From the NCBI GenBank assembly GCA_023404345.1, contig JAEYCB010000058.1, positions 1-32,618 of the forward strand: 32,618 nt of DNA, given 5' to 3'. Positions within the stretch are counted from its first letter, which is position 1. The number at the start of each line of letters is the position of its first letter. The translations under genes and the position numbers were made by a program. Below are positions 1 through 7,845 of the stretch, piece by piece. Source of the stretch: Bacillota bacterium (GTDB taxonomy: Bacteria > Bacillota > Clostridia > Christensenellales > Aristaeellaceae). The notes beneath the pieces were generated by a model. It worked only from the letters and a program-made list of their open reading frames with translations. It did no database searches and had not been told where the DNA came from.

Positions 1-77
1 TGGAAGCTGCCCTGATTGCCAAACGGAACATCCGTATGATAATCCTTTGCGACCTTCAGTCCGTCCTTATCTGCCAT
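1..77 (-). CDS. lsrF: LsrF, AI-2 phosphate thiolase (N-terminus only, cut by window edge)
   Basis: Only the first 25 residues are in the window. They begin MADKDGLKVAKDYHTDVPFG and resemble the N-terminus of E. coli LsrF (MADLDDIKDGKDF-RTD...). LsrF is the class I aldolase-like thiolase that transfers an acetyl group from 3-hydroxy-5-phosphonooxypentane-2,4-dione, the isomerised phospho-AI-2, to CoA. An AAAGGAAG ribosome binding site lies upstream of the ATG at 77-75. The gene is the next one after lsrB on the same strand, its place in enterobacterial lsr operons. The identification rests on a short stretch plus strong context, since every other core lsr gene is present. The active-site lysine lies outside the window and cannot be checked. 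Confidence 0.78.
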   Translation of the reverse strand, partial: MADKDGLKVAKDYHTDVPFGNQGSF

Positions 78-166
78 TGGAATCAATCTTCCTTTCTGAA
101 AACGGTCCATTTGTATGCTTCTTACAGAGGCAAATGCCGCGTCACGCCGCAGCTTTCACCACAAAG

Positions 167-190
167 GGAGGAGCCCCGAAGGGTTCCTCC
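167..190 (-). promoter_or_regulatory. intercistronic UUCG-loop hairpin between lsrB and lsrF
   Basis: A 10-bp inverted repeat (one G-U pair) encloses a four-base loop that reads TTCG on the minus strand, an unusually stable tetraloop. It begins 18 bases after the lsrB stop and lies about 90 bases before lsrF. The run after the stem (CTTTGTGG) is a poor U-tract, so a leaky terminator or a 3' mRNA-stabilising hairpin is more likely than a full terminator. Such elements often raise binding-protein output over downstream genes. A weaker hairpin (about 1309-1328) lies on the other side of lsrB, between lsrD and lsrB. Confidence 0.6.
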
Positions 191-208
191 TTGAAATACC
201 TTGGGAGA

Positions 209-1276
209 TTAGAAGTTGTAGTCCGCAACGTTCTCAGCGGTGAACACAACGCGCTCCGGCAGAAGCACGACGCCGTTGTTCTCAGCCGCGGTCTCCTGAC
301 CGGCGACCAGCGCATCGTTAGCGAGAACTTCAACCGTGCCGATTTCCGGAATGTCGATCTTGTCGCCGACCTTCACGGTGTTGCCAGCGGAGATGTAAGC
401 AGCCAGATAGCAGCCCATGGCGCCCTGGATGCCGCAGTCCCACAGACCCCAACGGGTGCAGATGCCGTTCTCCAGGTAGGTGGTCATGCCGGAGGGCGGG
501 CAGAAGCCGGTGATGGTCACGTCCTCAGCGGTCAGGCCCTTGTTCTGGGCAGCGCCGCACTGGCCGGGCAGAGCGGTGGAGTCGTTGCAGATGATCAGGT
601 CGATGTCGGGATAGGCTTCGAAGATGGCTTCGCCAACGCTCACAGACTGAGCGGGATCCTGGTTGCTGTAGTAGGGCTCATTGACGGCCACCCAGTTGGG
701 GTAGTTTTCCTTGATGTACTCGTCGCCAGCAACATACCAGGAGTTCTGGTCAGCAACGCTGGGGTTGGAGAAGTGCCACACGTACTTGACTTCGCCTTCG
801 ACGTCCACGCCGCGCTCCTTGAGGGATTCAACGGCCATGTCAACCAGCATGGGTCCAAGCACGTCCGCGGTGCCCTGGGAAACCATCAGCGCGCGGGCGT
901 TGGGGGAAACGTCGGAGTCCCAGGTGCTGACATAGATGCCGGCATCCTGCGCTTCCATCAGCTTCTCGTCCAGAGCGGTGGCGTCAACAGCGGAGATGCA
1001 GATGGCGTCCACGCCCTTGTCAATCGCCTGCTGGATCAGCTCCAGCTGGGTGGTCACGGAAGCATCGGGAGAGCCGATGTAGTCAACGGTCAGGCCCCAC
1101 TGCTCGGCGTACTTCTGAGCGCCGTCGTTAGCAGCTTCGAAGAAAGAGTTGCCGGACACCTTCGGAATGAAGGCTACGGTCATGCCGTCCACGGGGCTCT
1201 TGCCTTCGGCAGCGGCCACGGAGACCAGCGTGAGCGCCATGCTCAGCACAAGGATCATCGCGAGGATCTTTTTCAT
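209..1276 (-). CDS. lsrB: LsrB, AI-2 binding protein of the Lsr ABC importer
   Basis: A 355-residue periplasmic-binding-protein type 1 protein. It captures extracellular autoinducer-2 and delivers it to the LsrCD channel. Residues 1-23 form a signal peptide (MKK, then a hydrophobic core, then VAAAEG); no lipobox cysteine is seen. Aligned by eye to E. coli LsrB, the AI-2 contacts Lys35, Asp116, Asp166 and Gln167 are kept as K39, D120, D176 and Q177, while Pro220 and Ala222 become N231 and S233. The C-terminus (NNGVVLLPERVVFTAENVADY) closely matches the LsrB end NGIVLLPERVIF. The ATG at 1276 is chosen because AGGAGG lies 9 bases upstream; the longer frame has no such site. A 67-base gap follows lsrD and lsrF follows downstream. 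Ribose or rhamnose binding is less likely, because LsrK, LsrR and LsrF are all adjacent. Confidence 0.88.
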   Translation of the reverse strand: MKKILAMILVLSMALTLVSVAAAEGKSPVDGMTVAFIPKVSGNSFFEAANDGAQKYAEQWGLTVDYIGSPDASVTTQLELIQQAIDKGVDAICISAVDATALDEKLMEAQDAGIYVSTWDSDVSPNARALMVSQGTADVLGPMLVDMAVESLKERGVDVEGEVKYVWHFSNPSVADQNSWYVAGDEYIKENYPNWVAVNEPYYSNQDPAQSVSVGEAIFEAYPDIDLIICNDSTALPGQCGAAQNKGLTAEDVTITGFCPPSGMTTYLENGICTRWGLWDCGIQGAMGCYLAAYISAGNTVKVGDKIDIPEIGTVEVLANDALVAGQETAAENNGVVLLPERVVFTAENVADYNF

Positions 1277-1343
1277 GGTTGGGTTCCTCCTGTTTTTTAT
1301 TATCTCAAGGGGCGTCAAACAACGTCCCATGAAATGCGTTTCG

Positions 1344-2375
1344 TTAGGCGGCAGCTGACTTTTTGAAGGTGCGGACCGCCTTGGCGATCATGCCCCGGCC
1401 GGCAATTTCGCGTCCCAGCACGACCAGCACCAGGATGATGCCGACCGGCAGATCAAGGTTCTGCGTGCTTACGCCAAAGCACAGGGGCAGGCCATAGCGC
1501 AGGATACAAATGATCAGAGACGCCAGCACAGTACCCAAAATGCTGCCCTTGCCACCGGTGTTGAGCGTGCCGCCCAGCACGACCGCTGTGATGATGGCCA
1601 GCGTGTAGCCGGAACCGAGGTTGTACTTTGCGGAGTTGACGTTGGCAGTCAAAATCGTGCCGGCCAGAGCGGCGCTTACGGCGGAGAGCACATAGGTGCT
1701 CATGATCACCAGACGGGTGTTGATGCCGGAATACTCGGCAGCATGCTGGTTGACGCCGATCAGGTACAACCGCTCACCATACTTGGTGCGGTGCAGGAGC
1801 CACATGCACAACACAATCAGCACCACATAGATGACAATCGGCATGGGAATACCCAGCAGTTCGCCTTTGCCAAGGAAACGATAATCTACAAAAGCACCAT
1901 CGGCCGTTTTGGACGGGAATCCGCTGATGCCCTGATAGGCGGGAGTGGCAGACATGCCGGAAACCAACAGCGCCAGACCTGAATACAGGAAGCTGCCGCC
2001 CAGCGTGACCACCATGGGCTGCACGCCGCAATAGGCGATGAAGAAGCCGGACAGGCCGCCGCAGATCGCGGCCACCACGATCGCCAAGAGCACGGCCACC
2101 CAGATGTTAAGCCCCAGATCGCTCCACAGATAGCCTTGGACGATACTTGTCAGGCCGATGATGGAGGCAGCCTGGATATCAATGCCGCCGGTGATCATCA
2201 CCAGAGTGACGAACAGAGCGATGATGCAGACACTGATATAGTTAACGATGCTGTTCATGATGGATTGCGGACGCAGGAATTTGGGATTCGCTGCGCCGAA
2301 GATCACAAACTCTAGCACCAGAAACACCAGCAGAAACATTTCCCAGTGTTTGAAAATCTTTTTTACGGCCTTCAT
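1344..2375 (-). CDS. lsrD: LsrD, AI-2 ABC importer permease
   Basis: A 343-residue BPD_transp_2 family permease with about nine to ten hydrophobic segments. It pairs with LsrC to form the membrane channel for AI-2. The N-terminal region (FLVLEFVIFGAANPKFL) and the GGIDI, VVLGG and GKGSILGT segments correspond to E. coli LsrD (LLVIEIVAFGAINPRML, GGIDI, VVLGG, GSGSIIGT). The start is the ATG at 2375, which overlaps the lsrC stop as ATGA. AAGGAG lies 9 bases upstream of it, and the GTG three codons earlier would fall inside that site. The overlap implies translational coupling with lsrC. Confidence 0.88.
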   Translation of the reverse strand: MKAVKKIFKHWEMFLLVFLVLEFVIFGAANPKFLRPQSIMNSIVNYISVCIIALFVTLVMITGGIDIQAASIIGLTSIVQGYLWSDLGLNIWVAVLLAIVVAAICGGLSGFFIAYCGVQPMVVTLGGSFLYSGLALLVSGMSATPAYQGISGFPSKTADGAFVDYRFLGKGELLGIPMPIVIYVVLIVLCMWLLHRTKYGERLYLIGVNQHAAEYSGINTRLVIMSTYVLSAVSAALAGTILTANVNSAKYNLGSGYTLAIITAVVLGGTLNTGGKGSILGTVLASLIICILRYGLPLCFGVSTQNLDLPVGIILVLVVLGREIAGRGMIAKAVRTFKKSAAA

Positions 2376-3388
2376 GCCTGGCACTCTCCTTCCGCAGCGT
2401 TTTCCGCCGTTCTGGACAGGAGGCGCTTTCTTCTGGCCATCTCGATGGAACGGCGCTGAGTCAACGCGTCGACCACAACGATGACGATCAGCATAATACC
2501 GGTGATGGTATTGTCATAGGTGGACGGGAGGCCAATAAAGACCAGCAGACGGCTGATGGAGGACATAATCACCGCGCCGATGGCTGCACCGACCATGTTG
2601 CCCAGGCCACCCGACAGCGAGATGCCGCCCAGCACGCACGCCGCGATTGCCGTCATCTCATAGCCGTTGCCAGCGACGGTCATGACCTGGCCGTACTTGG
2701 AGGCGAATACGAAGCCACCCAGACCGGCGAAGATGCCGCATAGCACATAGGCCAAGAGTTTGGTACCGGTTACGGAGATACCAACCAGGTTCGCACCGCC
2801 TGCATTATCGCCGACAGCGATGAAATACTTGCCTTTCTTGGTCTTGGTCAGAGCGATATGAGCCGCTGCGACCAGTAGGACGGCGAGTGCATAATAGAGG
2901 GTGATTTCCGCAAACAGGGTCAGGTTACCATAGCTGGCCAGCGCGCCGCCGAAGTTTTCCACCGTGCGGCCGTCCGAGAGAATATAAATCATGCCGCGGA
3001 TAACGCTGTTGGTACCCAGAGTGAAAATCAGAGACGGAACGCCGAAGTAGGCGACACCCACACCATTGAGCAGGCCGATCACAGCGCCGGTCGCGATGAC
3101 AACCAGCAGCATCACGCCGATGCTGCCATCCTGCTTGGCAATCAGACCCGTCATAGCGGCAGACAAGCCCAGCGTGGAACCGATAGATACATCGATTTCG
3201 CCGGTCATGATCACAAAGGCGATACCGATAGCCAGGAGCGTGTACATCGTGGCTGTGTTAAAGCAGCTGATGATGTTGGAATAACTCAGAAATTCAGGCT
3301 CTGCGATGCCCGTGATCAGGAACAGGAGCAAGAGGAAGATCAGGCTGGACATCCACCTGGCTTTGAACAGGCTTTTGACTTTATTCAT
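2372..3388 (-). CDS. lsrC: LsrC, AI-2 ABC importer permease
   Basis: A 338-residue polytopic permease of the ribose/AI-2 (BPD_transp_2) family and partner of LsrD. The EMTAIAACVLGGISLSGG stretch near residue 240 is almost the same as E. coli LsrC (EMKAIAACVLGGISLLGG), and GEIDVSIGS matches the early RNIDVSVGS motif. It overlaps lsrA upstream and lsrD downstream by 4 bases (ATGA at both junctions), so three importer genes form one translationally coupled block. A weak AAGGGTGG site precedes the ATG at 3388. The charged C-terminal tail of about 25 residues is cytoplasmic. Confidence 0.88.
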   Translation of the reverse strand: MNKVKSLFKARWMSSLIFLLLLFLITGIAEPEFLSYSNIISCFNTATMYTLLAIGIAFVIMTGEIDVSIGSTLGLSAAMTGLIAKQDGSIGVMLLVVIATGAVIGLLNGVGVAYFGVPSLIFTLGTNSVIRGMIYILSDGRTVENFGGALASYGNLTLFAEITLYYALAVLLVAAAHIALTKTKKGKYFIAVGDNAGGANLVGISVTGTKLLAYVLCGIFAGLGGFVFASKYGQVMTVAGNGYEMTAIAACVLGGISLSGGLGNMVGAAIGAVIMSSISRLLVFIGLPSTYDNTITGIMLIVIVVVDALTQRRSIEMARRKRLLSRTAENAAEGECQA

Positions 3389-4914
3389 TTGGCAACCACC
3401 CTTTCATGCCCGATTCCGAATGATGCGCTGGTCAACGCATCCTGGGAGATTTCGTCATGGCTGAACTCGCCGTTGATACGGCCCTGGAAGATGGTGATTG
3501 CGCGATCCGCCAGTTCCACAACCTCCTCGATATCGGAGGAAACCATCAGCACGGCTACGCCCTCTTCCTTGAGCTGGCGGATGATGCTGTATACGTCGCT
3601 GCGAGCGGCGGCGTCGATGCCGCGGGTGGGTTCGTCGAGAATTACGACTTTGGGATGGGTAGACAGTGCGCGGGAAATGACCACCTTTTGCTGGTTGCCG
3701 CCAGACAGACTGCCGATCAGATCTTCCAGAGAGACGATCTTGGTACGGAATTTGTCGGCATACTGCTGCGAGATTTCACGCTGGTGACGGCGATTCATGT
3801 TCACTCTGCCCATTTCCTTGGAACTGAGCAGCGCCGAAGTTGTATTGGAAGAGATGGAACGGATCTTGAACAGGCCGTGGTAATGGCGGTCTTCAGGCAC
3901 GAAGTTGATGCCCTCCTGCAAGATCCGCTTGGTGGAAAGACCTGTGATGTCCTTGCCATCAAGTACGACCGTGCCGCCGAGCGTTTTGTCGCGACCGAAG
4001 ATCGTGCTGATCATCTCCGTGCGGCCTGCGCCCACCACGCCCGCGACACCGAGGATTTCACCTGGATAGAGGTCAAAGCTGATATCGCTGAAGCCGTACC
4101 CGGAGAAATTGTGCACCTGCAGAACGGGCTTGCTGTTTTTGTAATCCACCGGCTGATAGGCACGATGGCCGGATTCGCTGACTTCGACATCCGTGGGCAG
4201 CAGGCCCTGAATGAGCATCATCTTGGTGAAGTTCTGCACCGGGCCGCTCAAAGTGATCAGACCGTCGCGCATGATGGCCACATCGGTGGCGATCTCGAAC
4301 ACCTCCGTCAGACGGTGGGTGATGTAGATCATGCTGATGCCCTTGCGCTTGAGGTCTTCCACCACCTTGAAGAGCGACTGCACTTCGCTGAAAGTAAGGG
4401 CGCTGGTAGGCTCGTCCAGGATCAAAAGCCGTGCCTCACGCATCAGGCCGCGCAGGATTTCAACCAGCTGCTGTTCTGCGATGGAAAGTGTGCTGGCCTT
4501 ACGCTGCAGATTGAGCGTGAAGCCCAGTTCTTCCATGTGCTTCTGCAAACGCTTTCTGAGCTCCGCCTCGTTTTCGTGGAAGCCCATCAGCACGTTTTCA
4601 AGCACTGTCATATTGGGGAAAAGCATCGGCTCCTGCGGAACCAGATAAATCCCCTGTGCCAGCGAAGCGGAGGGTTTGCCCAGCTTGACGGGCTGGCCAC
4701 CCATGAAAATTTCGCCTTCATCAAGATCATAGATGCCCATGATGATCTTCATCAGCGTGCTTTTCCCGGCGCCGTTGCCGCCAATCAAAGCGATGACTTC
4801 TCCCGCTTTGACATCCATATTGATGCCTTTGAGCACCGCATTAGATCCGAAGGCCTTGGTGACCCCCCGGATCGACATTAGGACGCTGGACCGTTTGTTC
4901 ACAGCTTCACTCAT
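3385..4914 (-). CDS. lsrA: LsrA, AI-2 ABC importer ATPase (double ABC domain)
   Basis: A 509-residue fusion of two ABC ATPase domains, as in LsrA and RbsA, which powers AI-2 import. Domain 1 has Walker A GGNGAGKS (45-52), the unusual signature LSIAEQQ (about 143-149, compare LSVADRQ in E. coli LsrA) and Walker B LLILDEPT (163-170). Domain 2 has the degenerate Walker A GVVGAGRTE typical of this subfamily, an LSGGNQQK signature and VVILDEPTRGID. The start is the ATG at 4914 with GGAGG 8 bases upstream; the ATG at 4929 overlaps that site. It is the first gene of the minus-strand lsr operon and overlaps lsrC by 4 bases. The LsrA name over RbsA rests on the neighbouring lsr genes. Confidence 0.88.
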   Translation of the reverse strand: MSEAVNKRSSVLMSIRGVTKAFGSNAVLKGINMDVKAGEVIALIGGNGAGKSTLMKIIMGIYDLDEGEIFMGGQPVKLGKPSASLAQGIYLVPQEPMLFPNMTVLENVLMGFHENEAELRKRLQKHMEELGFTLNLQRKASTLSIAEQQLVEILRGLMREARLLILDEPTSALTFSEVQSLFKVVEDLKRKGISMIYITHRLTEVFEIATDVAIMRDGLITLSGPVQNFTKMMLIQGLLPTDVEVSESGHRAYQPVDYKNSKPVLQVHNFSGYGFSDISFDLYPGEILGVAGVVGAGRTEMISTIFGRDKTLGGTVVLDGKDITGLSTKRILQEGINFVPEDRHYHGLFKIRSISSNTTSALLSSKEMGRVNMNRRHQREISQQYADKFRTKIVSLEDLIGSLSGGNQQKVVISRALSTHPKVVILDEPTRGIDAAARSDVYSIIRQLKEEGVAVLMVSSDIEEVVELADRAITIFQGRINGEFSHDEISQDALTSASFGIGHERVVAK

Positions 4915-4938
4915 TCGTAGAACCTCCATGCGGCATTA

Positions 4939-4967
4939 CAAATGTTTTTGCCATGTCGTTTTTGTTC
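4939..4967 (-). promoter_or_regulatory. probable LsrR operator at the lsrA promoter
   Basis: Reading the minus strand from just after the expected start of transcription (about 4968), there is GAACAA (4967-4962) and then GCAAAAACATTTG (4951-4939). The lsrR arm has the same two elements in the same order and at nearly the same spacing. The position between the promoter and the lsrA ribosome binding site fits repression by LsrR that is lifted by phospho-AI-2. The repeats are seen directly; LsrR binding is inferred. Confidence 0.5.
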
Positions 4968-4974
4968 TGTTTCA

Positions 4975-5003
4975 ATGATACTATGGTTTTGCGTATTTGT
5001 CAA
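4975..5003 (-). promoter_or_regulatory. sigma-A promoter of lsrACDBF
   Basis: On the minus strand there is a perfect TTGACA (5003-4998), a 17-base spacer and TATCAT (4980-4975, one mismatch to consensus). Transcription should begin near 4968, giving a leader of about 54 bases before lsrA. The rest of the 345-base lsrA-lsrR gap (5004-5159) is AT-rich and holds no gene or recognised site. Confidence 0.75.
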
Positions 5004-5159
5004 TGTTTCCACCAAAAAAACTTTGCCCTGATCACACTTCTGCCTCATAAAAGTTTGTGCCTTTCTAACACAAGGAGGGGTTTTGGTTTGAACCCTTTTT
5101 CCTGTTTGAGCCCGATTGGTGCGGCTACGTAAAAAAGCACAAGTTTTTTGCAACAGTGA

Positions 5160-5188
5160 TTGACAATCTTTCGGCAGGGTGCTATACT
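5160..5188 (+). promoter_or_regulatory. sigma-A promoter of lsrR-lsrK-cupin
   Basis: TTGACA (5160-5165), a 17-base spacer and TATACT (5183-5188) form a near-consensus promoter. Transcription should begin near 5195, about 65 bases before the lsrR start. It is divergent from the lsrA promoter, with about 155 bases between the two -35 boxes. Confidence 0.8.
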
Positions 5189-5196
5189 AAGTTCAC

Positions 5197-5231
5197 GAAC
5201 AACATTTGTTCCTGCAAAAAACATTTGCAAG
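5197..5231 (+). promoter_or_regulatory. probable LsrR operators in the lsrR leader
   Basis: A perfect inverted repeat GAACAA-CAT-TTGTTC lies at 5197-5211, directly after the expected transcription start. A second one, TGCAAA-AAACA-TTTGCA, lies at 5213-5229. The word AACATTTG occurs twice, 19 bases apart (5201 and 5220), about two helical turns. Both parts recur at the lsrA promoter. This arrangement suits an oligomeric SorC/LsrR family repressor that controls its own gene. Confidence 0.55.
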
Positions 5232-5259
5232 ATTCGGGGTGCACCTGGGAGGGGGCTCC

Positions 5260-6186
5260 ATGGACTACGAAGAGTCGCTGATGATAAAGGCTGCCTGGTA
5301 CTATTACTTTGAAGAAATGACCCAGCAGCATGTGGCGGAATTGATGGGTATTACTAGGATGCGGGTCATCAAGCTGCTGGAAAAGGCCCGGCAAACGGGC
5401 ATTATTCAGTTTCGCCTGCGCAAGGACGGCGAGAGGCGCATGCAGCTGGAACGAAACCTGATGGGTGCATTTGGCTTGCAGGATGCCTTTGTGATTCCCG
5501 CTGCCATCGACCGTGCTACGGTCAATGCGGGCGTAGCCGAGGCAGCCAGCATGTACATCAGCGAGCGGCTGACGGAAAACAGCCTCATTAATATTGGTTA
5601 TGGCGATACGCCAAGCCGCATTCTTAACAACCTGGCGACGCTGGCCGAACAACCGCTCACCTGTGTATCACTCACCGGGGGCGTCAGCTACTACCTGCCT
5701 GATACTCGCAGTAACGTATTTAACGCCAAGCTTCACCTGATTCCAGCACCGCTTCTGACCAGCAGCAAGGAAATGGCCGAAGCGCTTCGCCATGAGACCA
5801 GCGTTATGGAACTCAGCCGCATGACGGCTCTTGCGCAAATGACAGTGGTGGGTATCGGCGCTATGCACGAAAGCGCCACTATCTTCAAGTCAGGCGTGCT
5901 CAACAACAATGACTTCCTTTATTTAAGTATGCAGGGCGCTGTGGGCGACTTGCTGAGCCACTTTTTTGATAAGGAAGGGAAATTGCTCAACACCCCAATC
6001 GAGGAAAGGCTGATTAGTACTCCCCTGGAAACGCTCAAGAAGCTGAAGAACGTAATTGGCGTAGCAGCAGGCGACAGCAAGGTGGAGGCAATCCATGCGG
6101 CCCTGATGGGCCGGTATCTGGACGTACTCATCACAGACGACCGCACGGCGGAGAAGCTGCTCGCCAGACGGACAGAAGCGATGTAA
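5260..6186 (+). CDS. lsrR: LsrR, SorC-family AI-2-responsive repressor
   Basis: A 308-residue DNA-binding regulator. Residues 1-55 carry a helix-turn-helix like that of LsrR (AWYYYFEEMTQQHVAELMGI, compare AWFYYHDGLTQSEISDRLGL in E. coli). Residues 56-305 form the SorC sugar-phosphate binding domain with matching blocks: LTGGVSYY, IPAPLLTSS, VGIGAM, GAVGDLLSHFFD and GVAAGDSKVEAI. The expected effector is phospho-AI-2, which releases the repressor from the two lsr promoters. The ATG at 5260 is chosen because GGGAGGGG sits just upstream; an upstream in-frame ATG at 5206 falls within the operator and lacks a ribosome binding site. lsrK follows after 46 bases on the same transcript. Confidence 0.88.
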   Translation: MDYEESLMIKAAWYYYFEEMTQQHVAELMGITRMRVIKLLEKARQTGIIQFRLRKDGERRMQLERNLMGAFGLQDAFVIPAAIDRATVNAGVAEAASMYISERLTENSLINIGYGDTPSRILNNLATLAEQPLTCVSLTGGVSYYLPDTRSNVFNAKLHLIPAPLLTSSKEMAEALRHETSVMELSRMTALAQMTVVGIGAMHESATIFKSGVLNNNDFLYLSMQGAVGDLLSHFFDKEGKLLNTPIEERLISTPLETLKKLKNVIGVAAGDSKVEAIHAALMGRYLDVLITDDRTAEKLLARRTEAM

Positions 6187-6232
6187 CGGGCCTGTTATAA
6201 GGCAACGATGTGGAAACGGAGGGAAAAGAAAC

Positions 6233-7798
6233 ATGGCAAACCGATACCTGATGGCCGTTGACGCGGGCACGGGCAGTGTGCGCGCGGTGCTTTTCAATGA
6301 GGATGGCGCGCAGCTGAGCTGTGTGCAGCGCGAATGGACCCATGCCGAGGACCCTCGCTATCCCGGCAGCATGGACTTTGACTGGGTACATAACTGGGAA
6401 CTGGCCAGCGAGTGCATTCGCGGAGCTATTGCACAGGCGAATGTGGATGCGGGCGACATCGCCGCCATCAGCACCACCTGCATGCGCGAGGGCATCGTGC
6501 TCTACGACGAGGCGGGACAGGAGATTTGGGCATGTGCCAATGTAGATGCCCGCAGCGATGACGAGGTAGGCCAGCTTATCCGCATGAATCCAGAGCTGGA
6601 GAAGGAAATCTACCGTGAATCCGGCCAAACCTATGCTTTGGGTGCGCTGCCGCGCATCCTGTGGGTGAAGAACAAGCTGCCTGAGCTTTATGCACGCGTC
6701 AAAACCGTGAGCATGTTCAACGACTGGCTGATCTACAAGCTTACCGGCGTGCTCAAGACCGAACCGAGCAATGGCTGCACCACCGGTATCTTTGATTTGC
6801 AAAAGCGCAAATGGGACGCCGCGATCATGCGCAAGGTGGGATTGAAGGATGACATTTTCCCACCTGTGGTCGAATGTGGCGCGGTGGTCAGCCGGGTCAA
6901 CGCGAAGGGTGCGGCTGATACGGGCCTGAAGGAAGGCACCACCGTGGTGGCCGGCGGCGGCGACGCGCAGCTGGGGTGCATCGGCGTGGGTGTGGTGGAC
7001 AACGGTCAGGCCGCGGTCTTCGGCGGCAGCTTCTGGCAGTATGAGTTCAATACCGATAGCGGCAAGACCGATGCGGACTGCCGCGTGCGCGTCAACTGCC
7101 ACGCTGTGCCCGGCCTTTGGCAGTACGAGGCTCTGGCCTTCAAGCCTGGTCTGGTGATGCGTTGGTACCGCGACGCCTTCTGCCAGGAGGAGGTTCGCCG
7201 CGCCAAGGAACTGGGAACTGACCCCTATCAGCTCATGAACGAGCAGGCGGCCAAGGTGCCCGCAGGCAGCTATGGCATGATGTGTGCCTTCAGCGACGTA
7301 ATGAACTACATCGCTTGGCGGCATGCGGCTCCGACGTTCACCAACTTTGACTTCGACCCGGAGAAGTTCAACAAATACACCTTCTATCGCGCCATCATGG
7401 AAAATACCGCCATGGTGACCCGCGGCCATCTGGAACTGGTACGGGAGGCAACGGGTAACGCGCCTAGCGAGATCGTCTTTGCGGGCGGGGCCAGCAAGGG
7501 CGATATCTGGTGCCAGATCCTAGCCGACGTGCTGGGCTTGCCTGTAAAAGTACCGGTGGTTAAGGAGGCCACAGCGCTTGGCGCAGCCATCCTGGCCGGC
7601 TACGGCGTGGGTGTGTTTACGGATATCAGCGCTACTGCGCGCCGCCTGGTCAAGTGGGATAAAACGTTTACTCCCAATGCGGAAAACCATCAGGTTTACG
7701 AGCGCATGTATGGCCCGTGGCGTGAGATGTACAAGGCTCAGCTTAAGCTGGCGGATGACCGGGTGACCCGCTTCATGTGGGCTGCGCCTGGACTGTAA
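6233..7798 (+). CDS. lsrK: LsrK, autoinducer-2 kinase
   Basis: A 521-residue FGGY family carbohydrate kinase that phosphorylates imported AI-2 with ATP in the cytoplasm, trapping it and making the LsrR inducer. The match to E. coli LsrK runs end to end by eye: MAVDAGTGSVRAVLF at the N-terminus, CMREGIVLYDEAG, IWACANVDAR, GGGDAQLGC (catalytic Asp likely D244), the C-terminal VVKEATALGAAILAG, and the final WAAPGL (KAPGL in E. coli). Length is also close to the family. The start at 6233 has GGAGGG upstream. It lies between lsrR and the cupin gene on one transcript, as lsrK follows lsrR in enterobacteria. Among the lsr genes this is the most certain assignment. Confidence 0.93.
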   Translation: MANRYLMAVDAGTGSVRAVLFNEDGAQLSCVQREWTHAEDPRYPGSMDFDWVHNWELASECIRGAIAQANVDAGDIAAISTTCMREGIVLYDEAGQEIWACANVDARSDDEVGQLIRMNPELEKEIYRESGQTYALGALPRILWVKNKLPELYARVKTVSMFNDWLIYKLTGVLKTEPSNGCTTGIFDLQKRKWDAAIMRKVGLKDDIFPPVVECGAVVSRVNAKGAADTGLKEGTTVVAGGGDAQLGCIGVGVVDNGQAAVFGGSFWQYEFNTDSGKTDADCRVRVNCHAVPGLWQYEALAFKPGLVMRWYRDAFCQEEVRRAKELGTDPYQLMNEQAAKVPAGSYGMMCAFSDVMNYIAWRHAAPTFTNFDFDPEKFNKYTFYRAIMENTAMVTRGHLELVREATGNAPSEIVFAGGASKGDIWCQILADVLGLPVKVPVVKEATALGAAILAGYGVGVFTDISATARRLVKWDKTFTPNAENHQVYERMYGPWREMYKAQLKLADDRVTRFMWAAPGL

Positions 7799-7845
7799 GC
7801 GAGTGTAACCACCAATACAAGAGGATAAAAGGAGAGAATGCAACC

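Noticed and set aside
3457..4881. A 474-codon plus-strand frame opposite lsrA
   Set aside because: The opposite strand encodes a double ABC ATPase with all motifs; this frame has no promoter, ribosome binding site or recognisable domain.
209..4914. A ribose (rbsACB-like) importer
   Set aside because: The ABC parts alone would allow it, but the adjacent LsrK, LsrR and LsrF, the split LsrC/LsrD permeases and the conserved LsrB contacts all favour AI-2.
6131..7429. A 432-codon minus-strand frame opposite lsrK
   Set aside because: LsrK on the plus strand is the most certain call in the locus, and the minus frame is a shadow.
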